Origin: Priapulus caudatus
Taxonomy: Eukaryota; Priapulida; Priapulimorpha; Priapulimorphida; Priapulidae
Assembly (NCBI RefSeq): GCF_000485595.1
Contig: NW_014578471.1
Span: 30,626 to 75,397 of the forward strand
Length of the DNA stretch: 44,772 bases
Direction: 5' to 3'
In this document: positions 18,051-27,434 of the stretch, in pieces
How positions within the stretch are numbered: the first letter of the stretch is position 1
Layout: each line of letters begins with the position of its first letter
The notes under the pieces: generated by a model
Database searches by the model: none
What the model saw: only the letters and a program-made list of their open reading frames with translations
What the model was told of the DNA's origin: nothing
Made by a program: the position numbers and the translations under genes

Positions 18051-20455
18051 TTGGGGTTCCCCGGTGGTGTTGGTCACAAATAGATGCGGTCGACGCCGGT
18101 TCGCTTGGTATTGATTATTGCGAAGACTATGACTCGCCATTACTCGTAAGGATTGCCTTATTCGACTGCGAAATTGATGACAACGCTGGATTCCTTAACG
18201 GTGCAGTTGGTTTTTCTCTAGACTTTAACCTCGGGTTTATTGGCAGGTGGAGAATGGATCAGGAGGACACTTCGCTGCGAGACTGTGTTTTAGGGACTTA
18301 TGGAGGGGTCATTTCAATTTTGTAATGGCGGTTCGGGCCGATCATGTTGTTAATGAATCACGACCTTTCAGAGGTTGCTATGGATTGTGGTGTTCCTACG
18401 GGGGCTGTACTGTGGACGGAGTGTGTTGTGTACTAGCGTAAATAGATCATATACTTGGGTAAAACCCTTTGATTGTAGGCTTTTGGTGAACCCTCCGTGA
18501 TGTTTTTCTGTTCGTATTAGCAGATGGCGCATGTGAAATTGAAGCCCATCGAAAATGTAGGCTCGCGCAGTGCTTCCTTCCTTGGTAAGTGTATCGGGTG
18601 ATTGGAATTCCGTGTGTGAACCCTGCGAAGGTCTGAGGCGGTCCACTCTTGGGGTCGGCCTCCGGCATCGTTGTGTGATGCATACGGATGCTTCTAGGGT
18701 TTGCTAATTACTATAGGCTCGATGTTATCCCTGCGTTTTGCAGCCCTGGCGGATCCTCTTAGTTGCAGCTGACAAGAAGAGTCGTACCTTTTTCACGTGG
18801 AGTGTCGTCTTGTGAAGGCAGGCGTTCGTTAGTATTGAAGGTATTCTTACGTCGGGCGCCGGGTGTTGGGCATACCGACTGCGGGGGTTGAGTTTTATCT
18901 TAGACACTGATGCGAGTAGACTTGGTGATGTGGGTGGTGTCCTGTCGCGAGATGGTAAGAGTGCGGGTAGAGAGGGTAATTGCTCTTGGTAGTAAGGGCT
19001 CTCTGTGGCTCAGAGATGGTTATTGTACGTGACAATCGGATGCTTACTGGATGTTGTTAACTTGGTTGTGAAGCATTTCCGAATTATCTGTTTGGTCCGC
19101 CATTTTGAGCGCGGATATGTTCCTTGACTGGTGTGTTGATTTCAGGAGCCGTGATGGGATAGTGGCGGGGGTTGGATTTGCTTTCCTGGGACACGTTTGA
19201 TATGAGGATCGAGCATTCGTCTCGCGCGCGCTAGGGTACATGGGACAATGCGGATGGTTGGTTGCGCGTCCAGCTGGGGGTAGAAGTGTAAGAGGTGTTG
19301 CGATTGTAGTCGTCTAGGGTGTTCGGCCAGTGAGGTAGTAATGGTCTGTCGCGGTTTCTCCGATCAGTTTTGGTCTAGGGGCGGTTCATCACGGTTTAAT
19401 ACGACGTTGTCAATCTCCAGTCGCGTGGATGCGCTGGATATCCCTGGGGTCGGGGTAGTGACGGCCTGAATTGCTAGCTGGGGTAGACATTTATCTACTG
19501 ATTCAGCGCATGAGTCGAGAATAGCAGAGGTGAGATGTTTATTGCCACGGTGGTCTACTCAGGCAGATTCGTGAGTTGGAGCAGGTGGTATGCGCATATA
19601 TTATCTGTTTAAGGGGGTGCGCATATGGGCGTGGTTGTCGTCGGCTGTCGCGGATTTGTCATCTTTCGTCCAGTAGGGCATAGCGTTTGGCACTCTGGGA
19701 CGATCTGGAGTTACATGAAGGGGTTCTGCTACCTTACGCACAGGATGCTGACGCTGTCAGTCCGAGCGCTTGTTTCTTAGTATTGTGTTGGTGGTCCGGC
19801 AGTTATTGACATTGGGAGGTTATTTCGAATTTTGCATGGCAGGCGGTGTTGGTGGACATCTTGGTGTCACTAGTTTGGCTAGTAAACTCCGGCGCACTCG
19901 TTATTATGTATGGCAGTGATTCGAGGATTATTTAGGTGGGTTCGTAGTCTGTGATTTTGTGTGCAGGGAGGAAGCCTGGGGGCATGTCAGAGACTGCTCC
20001 TTCTGGCTGTCAGCAGTCGCAGCCGGGCCACGTGCGCGAGGAGTGGCATTGTACTTTGAGTTGGGATGTCGCACTCTTCGAGGACGTCGGAATGCCGTAT
20101 AGATATATCTTGTAGCTTTGTGATTATTTCACTCTAAGTGGACGGAGGCGTTGTGCTTTGCCAGATTTGACAGCTCAGACGGACAGCGGCTGTCTGTTGA
20201 CCGAGATTTTCATCTCGGGTTTGGATTGCCGGGCAGCTGCCACTCTGATCAAGTAGGATATTTGAGTCGAATCTCTTTGCCGGGGCGGTTGTGTCGTTGT
20301 TGGGCATAGGCGAGAGACACGTACACGCCGGTATCACTCCTCAGTCAATGGTTTGCGTGGCGGTTGTAATCGTACTCTTGCGGATATGGTGGTAAGCGTT
20401 GGAAATGAGCGGTGAGACGATTAGGATACGCCTTCTGTCGGATACTGTTAATGAG
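18051..20455 (+). pseudogene. Gypsy RT, RNase H and integrase core with dense small insertions (copy 2)
   Basis: Aligned by eye to copy 1, every 10-30 bases has an extra or missing base, with insertions outnumbering substitutions. Landmark strings survive: GTGGACGGAGTGT (18414), CGGTCCACTCTTGGGGTCGG, TTTGCTAATTACTATAGG (18699), CGGTGGTCTACTCAG (19548). From 20171 it goes beyond copy 1 into the rest of integrase, where the HSDQ and HPQSNG regions can be glimpsed in changing frames (about 20237 and 20337). The pattern looks like raw long-read error rather than mutation over time. Confidence 0.75.
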
Positions 20456-20715
20456 TGGTCGGATCGCCCCGCCCCCCCTCCCCCTCGGCCCTCCCCCCCC
20501 CCTCTCCCAATTTCCCCCTTCGCAACTCACCCACCCCCCTTCCCTCCCCCCCCCCCTCCCCCCCCCCTCCCCCGCCCAGCCGCTCCCTCCGCCCCCCCCC
20601 CCGCCGCCCCTCCCCACACCACGCCACACCCCCCCCCCCCCCAGCCCCCCCCCCCCCCCGCCCGCCATCCCCACCACCCCTCCCGGCCCCTCCCACACCG
20701 ACCCCTCGCCTCGCC
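20456..20715 (+). repeat. C-rich low-complexity block
   Basis: About 250 bases are nearly pure C with scattered T, A and G on the + strand, including many runs of 8-13 C. It sits in the middle of the integrase C-terminal part, where the protein family has ordinary sequence. It is either a real simple-sequence insertion or a basecalling or consensus artefact in an already poor stretch. Confidence 0.8.
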
Positions 20716-21290
20716 CCCGGTGCTAGACGCAGAGAGCCGCCATCGGGGAGGCTAGGCCCTAACTTTAGATGTTTGGTGTCGGAGGGTGGGGAATGCCGGT
20801 GAGTTGTAAATGTTTCGATGCTCCTCAAGGTTCGGTACTGTATGAGATTTGATATAGAGTTTGTGGAGTGGGGTCAGCGTGGCGACTGAAGCAGGCGCAT
20901 GTCTATGCGGCGAGTGCAGGCTTATAGGTTCGGCGGAGACTTCGTGGAGCCGGGCAGAACGAGGGGTTACAATCGTAAGAGTTCGTTACTTCTACGTTTG
21001 CTCCCGGGTTATATAGGTGTGGTATTTGTGGCTACCCTACCTGCGGATGTTCAGAAGTTTGGGAAACTTCCATTGGCGCGACAGCACCCGCTTCTTTCAG
21101 ATGTGCGTGGGACGGAGTAACGTGTCGGCTGGATTCAAGCTTTCCTCTCAGATGTTTTTCGTGGCATGGTATATTCTTGGGTGTGGTAAGGTAACCTGGA
21201 TGTCGTGTGGTGTCACGACGGTCCGGCGGTAGATTATTCTCTGGGGTTTGTGTGTCAGGCCGAGTGTTTCAGGGCTCGCCATAGTAATTC
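20716..21290 (+). pseudogene. Gypsy integrase C-terminal part, frameshifted
   Basis: Pieces in several frames match the tail of gypsy integrase: an N-terminal PSxGRLGPNF-like entry, an AxxRxxxRGYNRKS segment at about 20960, a PGY/GD VWYLWLPYLR segment at about 21010-21040, and LGNFHWR (about 21060), the usual KLxxxWxGP region. This places the end of pol near 21290. Reading frame changes are still frequent but fewer than upstream. Confidence 0.6.
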
Positions 21291-22250
21291 GGGAGGCTAT
21301 GCTGTCTGTACCGCCCGGGTTGCGGCATTTTTGGTCTGCGGGTCAGGCTTATGGATGCTGATATATCCGGTGAGTTCCCCTCTTCCAGGGTGTTTTCTGA
21401 TAATACTACCTCACCTTGCTTGAGCGCTTGGTAGTGGTGTAGGCTTCGGCCGGGCTGGTTCTCAAACGTGTGGTTTTCCGCTATGGTCCTGCGCATCTTT
21501 GAGCATCCGGAGCTCCGGGGGGGGGCCAGGATGACAGTCTCTCGCCAGTTACTTGTTTCGGGCGGACTTGTAGGGGCGCCTGGAGTTCCTGACCTGTGGT
21601 TAACGCGAATATAGGGGGCCACGGGGCCGGCCATATTGCGGGGTAGGGACGGGGTGCGGGTTCCATACTGCTACGGGCCTGTGTCTGCCGGCTAAGCGGC
21701 GACCCCCTCCTGTCCGTGGAATGTTGCACCGCACTGATTCGGGTTCCTGTTAGGGAGCATCCATGGTAGTTGCGTCACGTGGGTTCTCTAGCCGGCTGGT
21801 ACCGCGCTACTCACCCACGGGCATTCAGATTTATTACCTTTGTCGGAACGAATTTGGGGTTATTTCCCCATTAGTGTTGGAGTTTGAGACGGATTCCGGA
21901 GTTATCCTTGATAACTCCGGAATCCGCATCACATGATGGTCGAGGGTGTGGTTGTAAACTCCGACGTATTACAGGCTGGTAGGGGAAGGCCAGGACGGTT
22001 TGTTCACCGAAGTATGTACATCATATGGTATGAGTTACTCGTTTCAGGGGGATGAGGATGAGTATGGCAGATGATGGATTCGACCACCGCAATTCTTGTG
22101 GGAGTCTAGTAGGTGAAGAGGAGCAAGGTGAGTTACACCAAGCACTATGGTCTTGTGACTCACCACGCACGTGTGAGTCGACAGTGGAGGCTGGTGACTG
22201 GTATGGGTAACAATCTCGCGTTTGCGCGTACGTGAGCGGTGAGACGACTA
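21291..22250. other. Spacer between pol and the 3' ORFs; nothing coding recognised
   Basis: About 950 bases, GC-rich at first, contain no recognised domain. A perfect hairpin lies at 21890-21926. Near 22259-22280 the bases TTTGTTTCAG resemble a splice acceptor just ahead of the first 3' ORF, which could let it be made from a spliced, env-like subgenomic RNA. Confidence 0.4.
21890..21926. repeat. Perfect 17-bp inverted repeat, 3-base loop
   Basis: CGGATTCCGGAGTTATC is followed by CTT and then its exact reverse complement. No flanking direct repeat was found. It would form a strong hairpin in RNA or single-stranded DNA of the gypsy element. Confidence 0.9.
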
Positions 22251-22919
22251 ATGGTGTATCTTCTCCATGATTTGTTTCAGTGGTTACCGTGGGACGGAAT
22301 GTCCGGGGCGGACATGTCGCCAGCCTCAGCTGGCGAGCAGATGAAGGAGGAGGCGACGCAGCCGGAGGCGGAAGCTGCGCCGAAGGATGCGACGCAGCCG
22401 AAGGCGGAGGCTGCGCCGAAGGAGTCGACGCAGCCGGAGGTGGAAGCTGCACCGGAGAACATGACGCAGCCGGAGGAAAAAGCTGCGCCGCAGAAGGAGA
22501 CGACGCAGCCGGGGGGAGAAGCTACGCCGAAGAAGGAGATGACGCAGCCGGAGGGAGAGGCTGCGCCGGAGGCCGATGAGGAGGCTAGGGAGAGGGAGCT
22601 GCTTGGCAACGAACCAATGGAGGTCGGCGATGGATGGGAGGAGCTGCCATTCGCGGACGAGCTGCTGCTGTCCCCTCCGGCAGCGAGAGCGACCCCAGTG
22701 GCAGGGGTCAAGGCGAGTTGCCGGAAGAAGCGCACCGCAGTCGTCAAGACCACTCGTCCGCCGAGCATGACTCCCATCGTGGAGCAGTGCCCTGCACCAG
22801 GGGTTCGGGACGGCCTGCGGGAGCCACCCCACCCTGGTCCCCGGCAAGAGGAAGTCGGGCCTGCCCCAGTGGATAGGGGGCGGGGCAGGAAGGTGCGGAA
22901 AGCGGGCGCGAGTGAATGA
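22251..22919 (+). CDS. Gypsy 3' ORF A: Pro/Glu/Ala repeat protein
   Basis: Open from upstream of 22251 to TGA 22917-22919; in-frame ATGs lie at 22251 and 22299. After a short N-terminus, six units of 12-13 residues of the form xxTQPExEAAPK (22350-22571) make an acidic, extended region. An acidic patch (ELPFADELLLSPPA) and a basic, Pro-rich tail (KKRTAVVKTTRPPS, RGRGRKVRK) follow. No membrane segment or Cys cluster is present. It lies between pol and the 3' LTR, where env or accessory genes sit, and shares an ATGA overlap with ORF B. I do not recognise the family. The + frame is preferred to the long minus frame because the ORFs follow pol direction and B has a finger-like motif. Confidence 0.55.
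   Translation: MVYLLHDLFQWLPWDGMSGADMSPASAGEQMKEEATQPEAEAAPKDATQPKAEAAPKESTQPEVEAAPENMTQPEEKAAPQKETTQPGGEATPKKEMTQPEGEAAPEADEEARERELLGNEPMEVGDGWEELPFADELLLSPPAARATPVAGVKASCRKKRTAVVKTTRPPSMTPIVEQCPAPGVRDGLREPPHPGPRQEEVGPAPVDRGRGRKVRKAGASE
22350..22571 (+). repeat. Six in-frame tandem units of 36-39 bp
   Basis: Units share GACGCAGCCG near their start and GCTGCGCCG near their end, with lengths 36, 36, 36, 39, 39 and 36 bases. All lengths are multiples of three, so the frame of ORF A is kept. Confidence 0.9.
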
Positions 22920-23461
22920 GGGTCCACAACAACCCGCCCCCCCTGCGCCCCGGCGAGAAAGGCGCCGCCGCACGTACAGAGGCGCTCCCCCACCAGGACG
23001 CAAATCCTGAGGGGGCGGGTCCGCTGTACGCCCGTTTCGGGGGTCGTCGCAAGCCCATGATCTCCCTACGGAACGAGGCCTGGCACTGGTGTGTTCGACG
23101 CGGCATGCCGACCTGGCACGTGGTCGACCATCACGCCGAATATCATCGGCGGGAGTGCTTGGTCGCTCAGTGCCCGATCCAGGGGTGTGACAAGGCCTAC
23201 CCAGGCGCGGTGCTCTACCGCCTGTCACACCACCTGGGGGCAGAGTACCGCCTAGGTCGCGTCTACCGGATGGGCGCCGACGGGAGGTGGCCGGAGCGAC
23301 AGGCCCGTACCCCCGAGTGCAGGGAGTGCGCGAAGAGCTATCTCCGGGAGAAGACGGCGCTAGGGCAGAGCGCCCAGAAGGTAGCGCCGGCGTCACCACC
23401 AGCCGGCCGAGCCATTCTGCGCCCGGCGCGTAGGGATGGTCGAGCCTACGCACAGGTATAG
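22916..23461 (+). CDS. Gypsy 3' ORF B: zinc-finger-like protein
   Basis: ATG at 22916 overlaps the TGA of ORF A (ATGA), and the frame runs 181 codons to TAG at 23459-23461. The N-terminus is Pro/Gly-rich. Residues about 53-108 look globular: EAWHWCVRRGMPTWHVVDHH, then CLVAQCPIQGCDKAYPGAVL and LSHHLGAEY, with a C-x4-C-x13-H-H pattern like a C2H2 finger. A second Cys pair (ECRECAKSY) follows. Nucleic-acid binding is the simplest guess, as for a Gag-like or env-position accessory product. The family was not recognised. The overlap suggests translation by re-initiation after ORF A. Confidence 0.55.
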   Translation: MRVHNNPPPLRPGEKGAAARTEALPHQDANPEGAGPLYARFGGRRKPMISLRNEAWHWCVRRGMPTWHVVDHHAEYHRRECLVAQCPIQGCDKAYPGAVLYRLSHHLGAEYRLGRVYRMGADGRWPERQARTPECRECAKSYLREKTALGQSAQKVAPASPPAGRAILRPARRDGRAYAQV

Positions 23462-24201
23462 TGGCTGGCACTCTGCCCAGGCTTGTGCCTGTAGACACGC
23501 CCCGGGCCTCCGTGAAGTGGGGGCCGCTCACCGCTGCGCCCCGGAAGGCGAAAGTGCACGCTACCGGCGTAGTGCTGCCTGCCACGGGGCGCACGACGTT
23601 GACTGCCGCGGAGCGCGCGACATCGGCTGCAGCGAAGCGCGCACCGTCGACCTGGACGGAGCGTGCGACTTCTGCTGCAGCAAAGCGCGCACCGTCGACT
23701 CGGACGAAGCGTGCAACACGGACGGCAGCAGCGACGAAGCGTGCGGTATCGATGGGGGCGAAGCGTGCGGCAGAATCGGCGAGACAAGCGTCGACTGCAG
23801 CGACACCGGCCCCATCAGCTGCGTTGGCTCGGGCGCCCGCGGAGTCGTCCGCGTCGACGTTTAAGCCAGCCATGGCAGCTGGGTCGCTGGAGCCGATGTG
23901 TTTAGAACACATTCCTGACAGCGACCGGGCCGTGTTCCGGCGATTTTGCAACTTGTGCAAGGAATTGCCGGAGGCGGGTAGCGGGGACTGGGACTGTCCG
24001 ACGCTCTGCTGCGCAGACGGCACGTCGGCACCAGGACTCGTGCACCAGATGGGGGTGGTGCAGCTAAACCAGGCCGTCGTCTGGACTCACAACCGCCTGC
24101 GCCACGCGCGCGTGGTGGAGATCGCGGCCCTGGGAGAATTCAGGAGGACGGAGGCCGTCCTATCCCTGTGGAACCCCGGGGACAAGCCACCCCAGCAGTA
24201 G
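23434..24201 (+). CDS. Gypsy 3' ORF C: Ala/Thr/Arg repeats plus globular C-terminus
   Basis: The frame is open from a TAG at 23431-23433 to TAG at 24199-24201. There is no ATG near its start (GTG at 23461), and it overlaps the end of ORF B by about 28 bases in the -1 frame. It may therefore be a frameshift extension of B or the other half of a broken single gene. The first 150 residues are low-complexity repeats (ERATSAAAKRAPST units, period about 48 bases at 23611-23706). The last 100 (from SLEPMCLEHIPDSDRAVF) have a Cys-rich cluster (CNLCKELP, CPTLCC) and look like a folded domain. No known family. It ends 82 bases before the 3' LTR. Confidence 0.5.
   Translation, partial: GWSSLRTGIVAGTLPRLVPVDTPRASVKWGPLTAAPRKAKVHATGVVLPATGRTTLTAAERATSAAAKRAPSTWTERATSAAAKRAPSTRTKRATRTAAATKRAVSMGAKRAAESARQASTAATPAPSAALARAPAESSASTFKPAMAAGSLEPMCLEHIPDSDRAVFRRFCNLCKELPEAGSGDWDCPTLCCADGTSAPGLVHQMGVVQLNQAVVWTHNRLRHARVVEIAALGEFRRTEAVLSLWNPGDKPPQQ
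23611..23706 (+). repeat. Two tandem 48-bp units in ORF C
   Basis: Two units beginning GAGCGYGCGAC and containing CTGCAGC(A/G)AAGCGCGCACCGT are head to tail, and each has a weaker 24-bp sub-period. Unit length is a multiple of three. Confidence 0.75.
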
Positions 24202-24239
24202 GTGCGATCAAACAGGGCGCCGGTGCACCGCTCGGAAGG

Positions 24240-24273
24240 CCTTCAAGATCGACCTGACGGTCGATCTTGAAGG
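24240..24273. repeat. Perfect 15-bp inverted repeat, 4-base loop, abutting the polypurine tract
   Basis: CCTTCAAGATCGACC, loop TGAC, then the exact reverse complement. The right arm runs into the purine tract (24269-24282) that precedes the 3' LTR. The hairpin would lie next to the primer for plus-strand synthesis in the element's RNA. Confidence 0.9.
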
Positions 24274-24282
24274 GGGAAGGAG
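24269..24282 (+). promoter_or_regulatory. Polypurine tract of the gypsy element
   Basis: GAAGGGGGAAGGAG is all purine and directly precedes the TGTAGCG start of the LTR, as required for priming plus-strand DNA in LTR retrotransposons. Confidence 0.8.
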
Positions 24283-25228
24283 TGTAGCGGTGGCACCAGG
24301 CCCTCGGGTTCCCAGAGCGGTGGGGGTGTAGCCCCCTGGGTACCGGGAGATGGGGAGATGGGTGAATGTTTGTTATTGTCTAATTGTTTTGTCTTTGTGT
24401 CCGTTTTGTCTGGGGTTTGCTTACCGATTGTGACATCAACAAAGGGGGCCGCCATGCTGGGTGCAGTGGGTCCACCTCTAGCAGCAGAGCACGGCGAAAC
24501 AGTTGGCCCGCAGGTGATAGGCGGGAATTCGCCGGCGGTCTCGTGGTAGTTGGCGGGAAGGAGCACAGGAGAGAGGTTGATATAGAGAGTTCGAGAGACA
24601 AAGAGATAGAGAGTTGGAGAAAGAGAGAAGTATAGAGAGTGGTAGAGAGAGGGAGAGAGAGAGCCCCACCGCGTTCTGCCTCGAGCGGCCGTTCGTTGTC
24701 GTTTGTTTGTCCCGTCGTTGTGGGGTGAGTGAATAATACAGTACTAGAGTAAACGTGACGATTCTGCACGAATAGCGAGGGAGTTAGTCTATTTCGTGCG
24801 CGGCTGTACGGGAGGGGAAGCCGTCGGTACCTTACTGTACTGTAGCCCTTGTTGCCCGGCTGCGTTCGTAGTTTGTTCCACCTGTTTAACCTCTGTGTTT
24901 ACCTCTGGGTATACACTTGTTATCCAACGTAACGTGAGTCCAGAGGGCAGGAGTGGGAGTTGCCCTCTGTGTGTGTACGTGTCGTTACTCGTCCCGCACT
25001 GTTGACTAACTACGACGCATCAGGACCTGAGCACAACAGAACGGGTTATTGCGGGAGCGCAGTAGCCTAGAAGCGCTCGAGTGGCTAGCGGCAGCCGGGA
25101 GGCAACGATACGGCTAGTACAACGCCTCCGGGCACAACGGGTGAGTGGAATACCTAAGGTTGTGTGCTAGTCACTAAGTGTCGACCAGTGGCGCCATCGG
25201 GTGTCGCCGGAAGACGCGAAACGCTACA
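24283..25228 (+). mobile_element. 3' LTR of the gypsy element (946 bp)
   Basis: It begins TGTAGCG and ends CGCTACA, a perfect 7-bp inverted end of TG...CA type, and follows a polypurine tract. GA-rich sequence with many GAGAG words fills 24565-24665. No 5' LTR of the same sequence is in the window except the diverged segment at 7235, so a target duplication cannot be tested. The right flank starts CTACC. Confidence 0.8.
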
Positions 25229-25503
25229 CTACCATGACTAGACTACTGTAACTGTACTGCAGTGTAGGCAGTCATGGCTGTGCATGTAATGCCATGCATG
25301 TGTGTTAATGTCTAGTACGGTGGTATATAATATCAAACCATGGAATATGGTGTAATAACAGTCATGACAGTAGGCCTAACTAGAGGATATACAGCAGTGC
25401 GTGGATGCTGAGCAGTAGGGCCTACTTATCATAGTAGCCTATATTCCATATGTAAGTGTATTAATCCTTATTTTTGCTTAATATTATTTATTATTATTTG
25501 TAG

Positions 25504-26814
25504 GTGTAGAATATGGGTACATAATTTGAAGAGGGCCAATGTTATAGCAGAACTTGACCTGCTGAAGAAAAGGAATCATGACTTCATTGGAACACGGAAT
25601 TTAATACTTTGTGAAGAACATTTTGCAGCAAAGCAGTTTATGAATCCTGCTGAGAAAGGTAAATTTATCACTTATTTTCATGACTGAAACTTCCACCACA
25701 TTCAGTTACTATGATAGTCCTATAGTAAGTATTTTCATAAGACTAGACCTATATTCAGACTCTAAATTTAATACTCTGCTCTGTAATCTTTAGACAATAT
25801 CTTACAAAATGTCTATATCTTGGACATGAGATCAAAACTGGATCCAGTATTAATTTAAACGAAAGGTACTTCCTGGGCTCTGTCTACAACTTCTAACATT
25901 GCTTTAATTTAGGTGTGCCAGTGAAACGAAAACCTCCGAGACATGATGCATTACCAACCATCTTTGACCTCCCCCAAAATGTGCAACCATCTTCAGCAAA
26001 TCCAAGGAAGTCACCCTGAAAACGAGCAGCGTTTAATGATGAATCACCTGTTCCCAGGAAGGCAATTAAACGTGAGTATGCAAAACCAGAATTATTCAGT
26101 TCAATCAAGGAGCTAATTTACCTGCAGGCCTACTTTATTTCAAAACTTCGACTGGTATCAAATTTCAGATAATACCGAAATTGTTTTGTACCCCATACAG
26201 TAAGTCGCTGAGCATAATACACATCGTGGTGGTGTATCATTTGATCTGTATTAGCACTGACTAAAAATAACCAGACCGTAAACGTCATTATTAAAACCTG
26301 TAGTGAAATACCGGTATCCTTCTCCTCGTAGTGGCAGCAGTGTGCAGCAATCTCCAATTGTCATAAGTCTGATCAATTGGCCAGTGATTGAACTCTTTAT
26401 ATTATATTCAATAGCTTTATCAAGCACTGTATTCAACAATAGGATGAAATATGCTGCTATCAAGGATAATGTCACTTTTTGGCTGTGGATTAGCACTACA
26501 TGTACACTGTATCAATACTTGGTTAAATACACAATCTAAACACTTAATTAACTTAGCACCATCATTCACTTAGAAGGGAACACAAGCATTATTAAACTCC
26601 AACCACTATTCACTAAATTGCATTTTCCTTTATTTTTTTAGTAGACGGGCCTGATACTGGTGAGTCTGCAAATGCTGATGATGATCAGTTGGCAGAAAGT
26701 GAGGACTCAATCGGCTCAAATATTCCTACAAAACGGGAAAAAGAACTAGAAAAGAAACTTGCTAAGGAACGGGTTAAGGTGCAGACTAAAGAGATCGCAG
26801 GAGATGGTATTTGA
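25504..26814 (+). pseudogene. THAP-domain gene piece (three exons), one in-frame stop
   Basis: Exon a (25504-25658) has the second half of a THAP finger: WVHNLKRANV, DFIGTRNLILCEEHFAAKQF with the C-x2-H pair, then MNPAEK. The donor AAAG/GTAAAT and acceptor TTTAG lead to exon b (25913-26071), with ALPTIFDLPQNV, the segment that usually follows THAP domains, and a TGA at 26018-26020. Donor C/GTGAGT; exon c (26642-26814) encodes an acidic stretch and a charged helix (KREKELEKKLAKERVK) and stops at TGA 26812. The exon with the first Cys pair is not visible upstream, where the gypsy LTR ends at 25228. THAP fingers bind DNA and are the N-terminus of P-element transposases. The P-element core at 35338 could be its remote partner. 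Confidence 0.7.
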
Positions 26815-27434
26815 GGCACTTTTGAGTACCTGTACAGCCTTCATTCTGACTACGACAATTCTCTTTTAGTAGCTAAGCTTGTCTTTTTAATTTTGCTCCA
26901 AAATCTAGGGGCAGCTGCCCTTCTCCGCCCCCCCCCCCAGGCTACGGCCCTGATGTGTGCAGGCGCGCGTCTGCATGTATTTTCGGCATATATACATAAA
27001 TAAACGTTGTCCATTCACATGAGAAATGCACAATAGAAGAAACAAAAAGATAAGCGAACAGGCACCTATAATTACCACCCCGCCGGGCTATATCACTATT
27101 ATTTTTTAACACCCACGTTATACACGTGCGTGCACGCACACAAGGTTCAAGTCAAAAACAAACCTTTCTGGTGTACTCGTATCCGTCGCTGCTCACAAGC
27201 TTAGCTCTGGCGCGCTGGGAGCCCTGCTCCACTAAGGTAAATGTAACTGCCGTGTCTGGCAAAACTAAGTGATGTGTAGAAGTCAGGAGGTACAATATGC
27301 ATGCATATATAATAAACAAACAAAGTTATCCTGACCGGCTGATGTTATAGAGATAATAGAGATAAATATGTTGCCCTAAAATCTGACTGTTTTTGAAAAT
27401 ATATAATTATGATATGCTAATATATTTTTCAAAG
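26815..27434. other. No gene seen
   Basis: This holds a 12-C run near 26925-26938 and AT-rich sequence with TATATATA words. No coding features were recognised. Confidence 0.4.

Larger units (their letters stand above)
15580..20170 (+). repeat. Second copy of 11092-15569, offset about 4.49 kb
   Basis: From the first base after the gap the sequence repeats 11092 onward: the hAT end with its CTGAATAG duplication, the ISL2EU transposase and right terminus, the same flank, and gypsy protease to integrase. Unique joints between elements are shared, so the copies are one locus seen twice or a recent segmental duplication. Copy 2 is cleaner than copy 1 at 17100-18050 and far worse from 18050 on. Confidence 0.9.

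Noticed and set aside
20399-20828. Several 100-codon Pro/Gly-rich frames on both strands
   Set aside because: They are created by the C-run block and have no amino-acid complexity.
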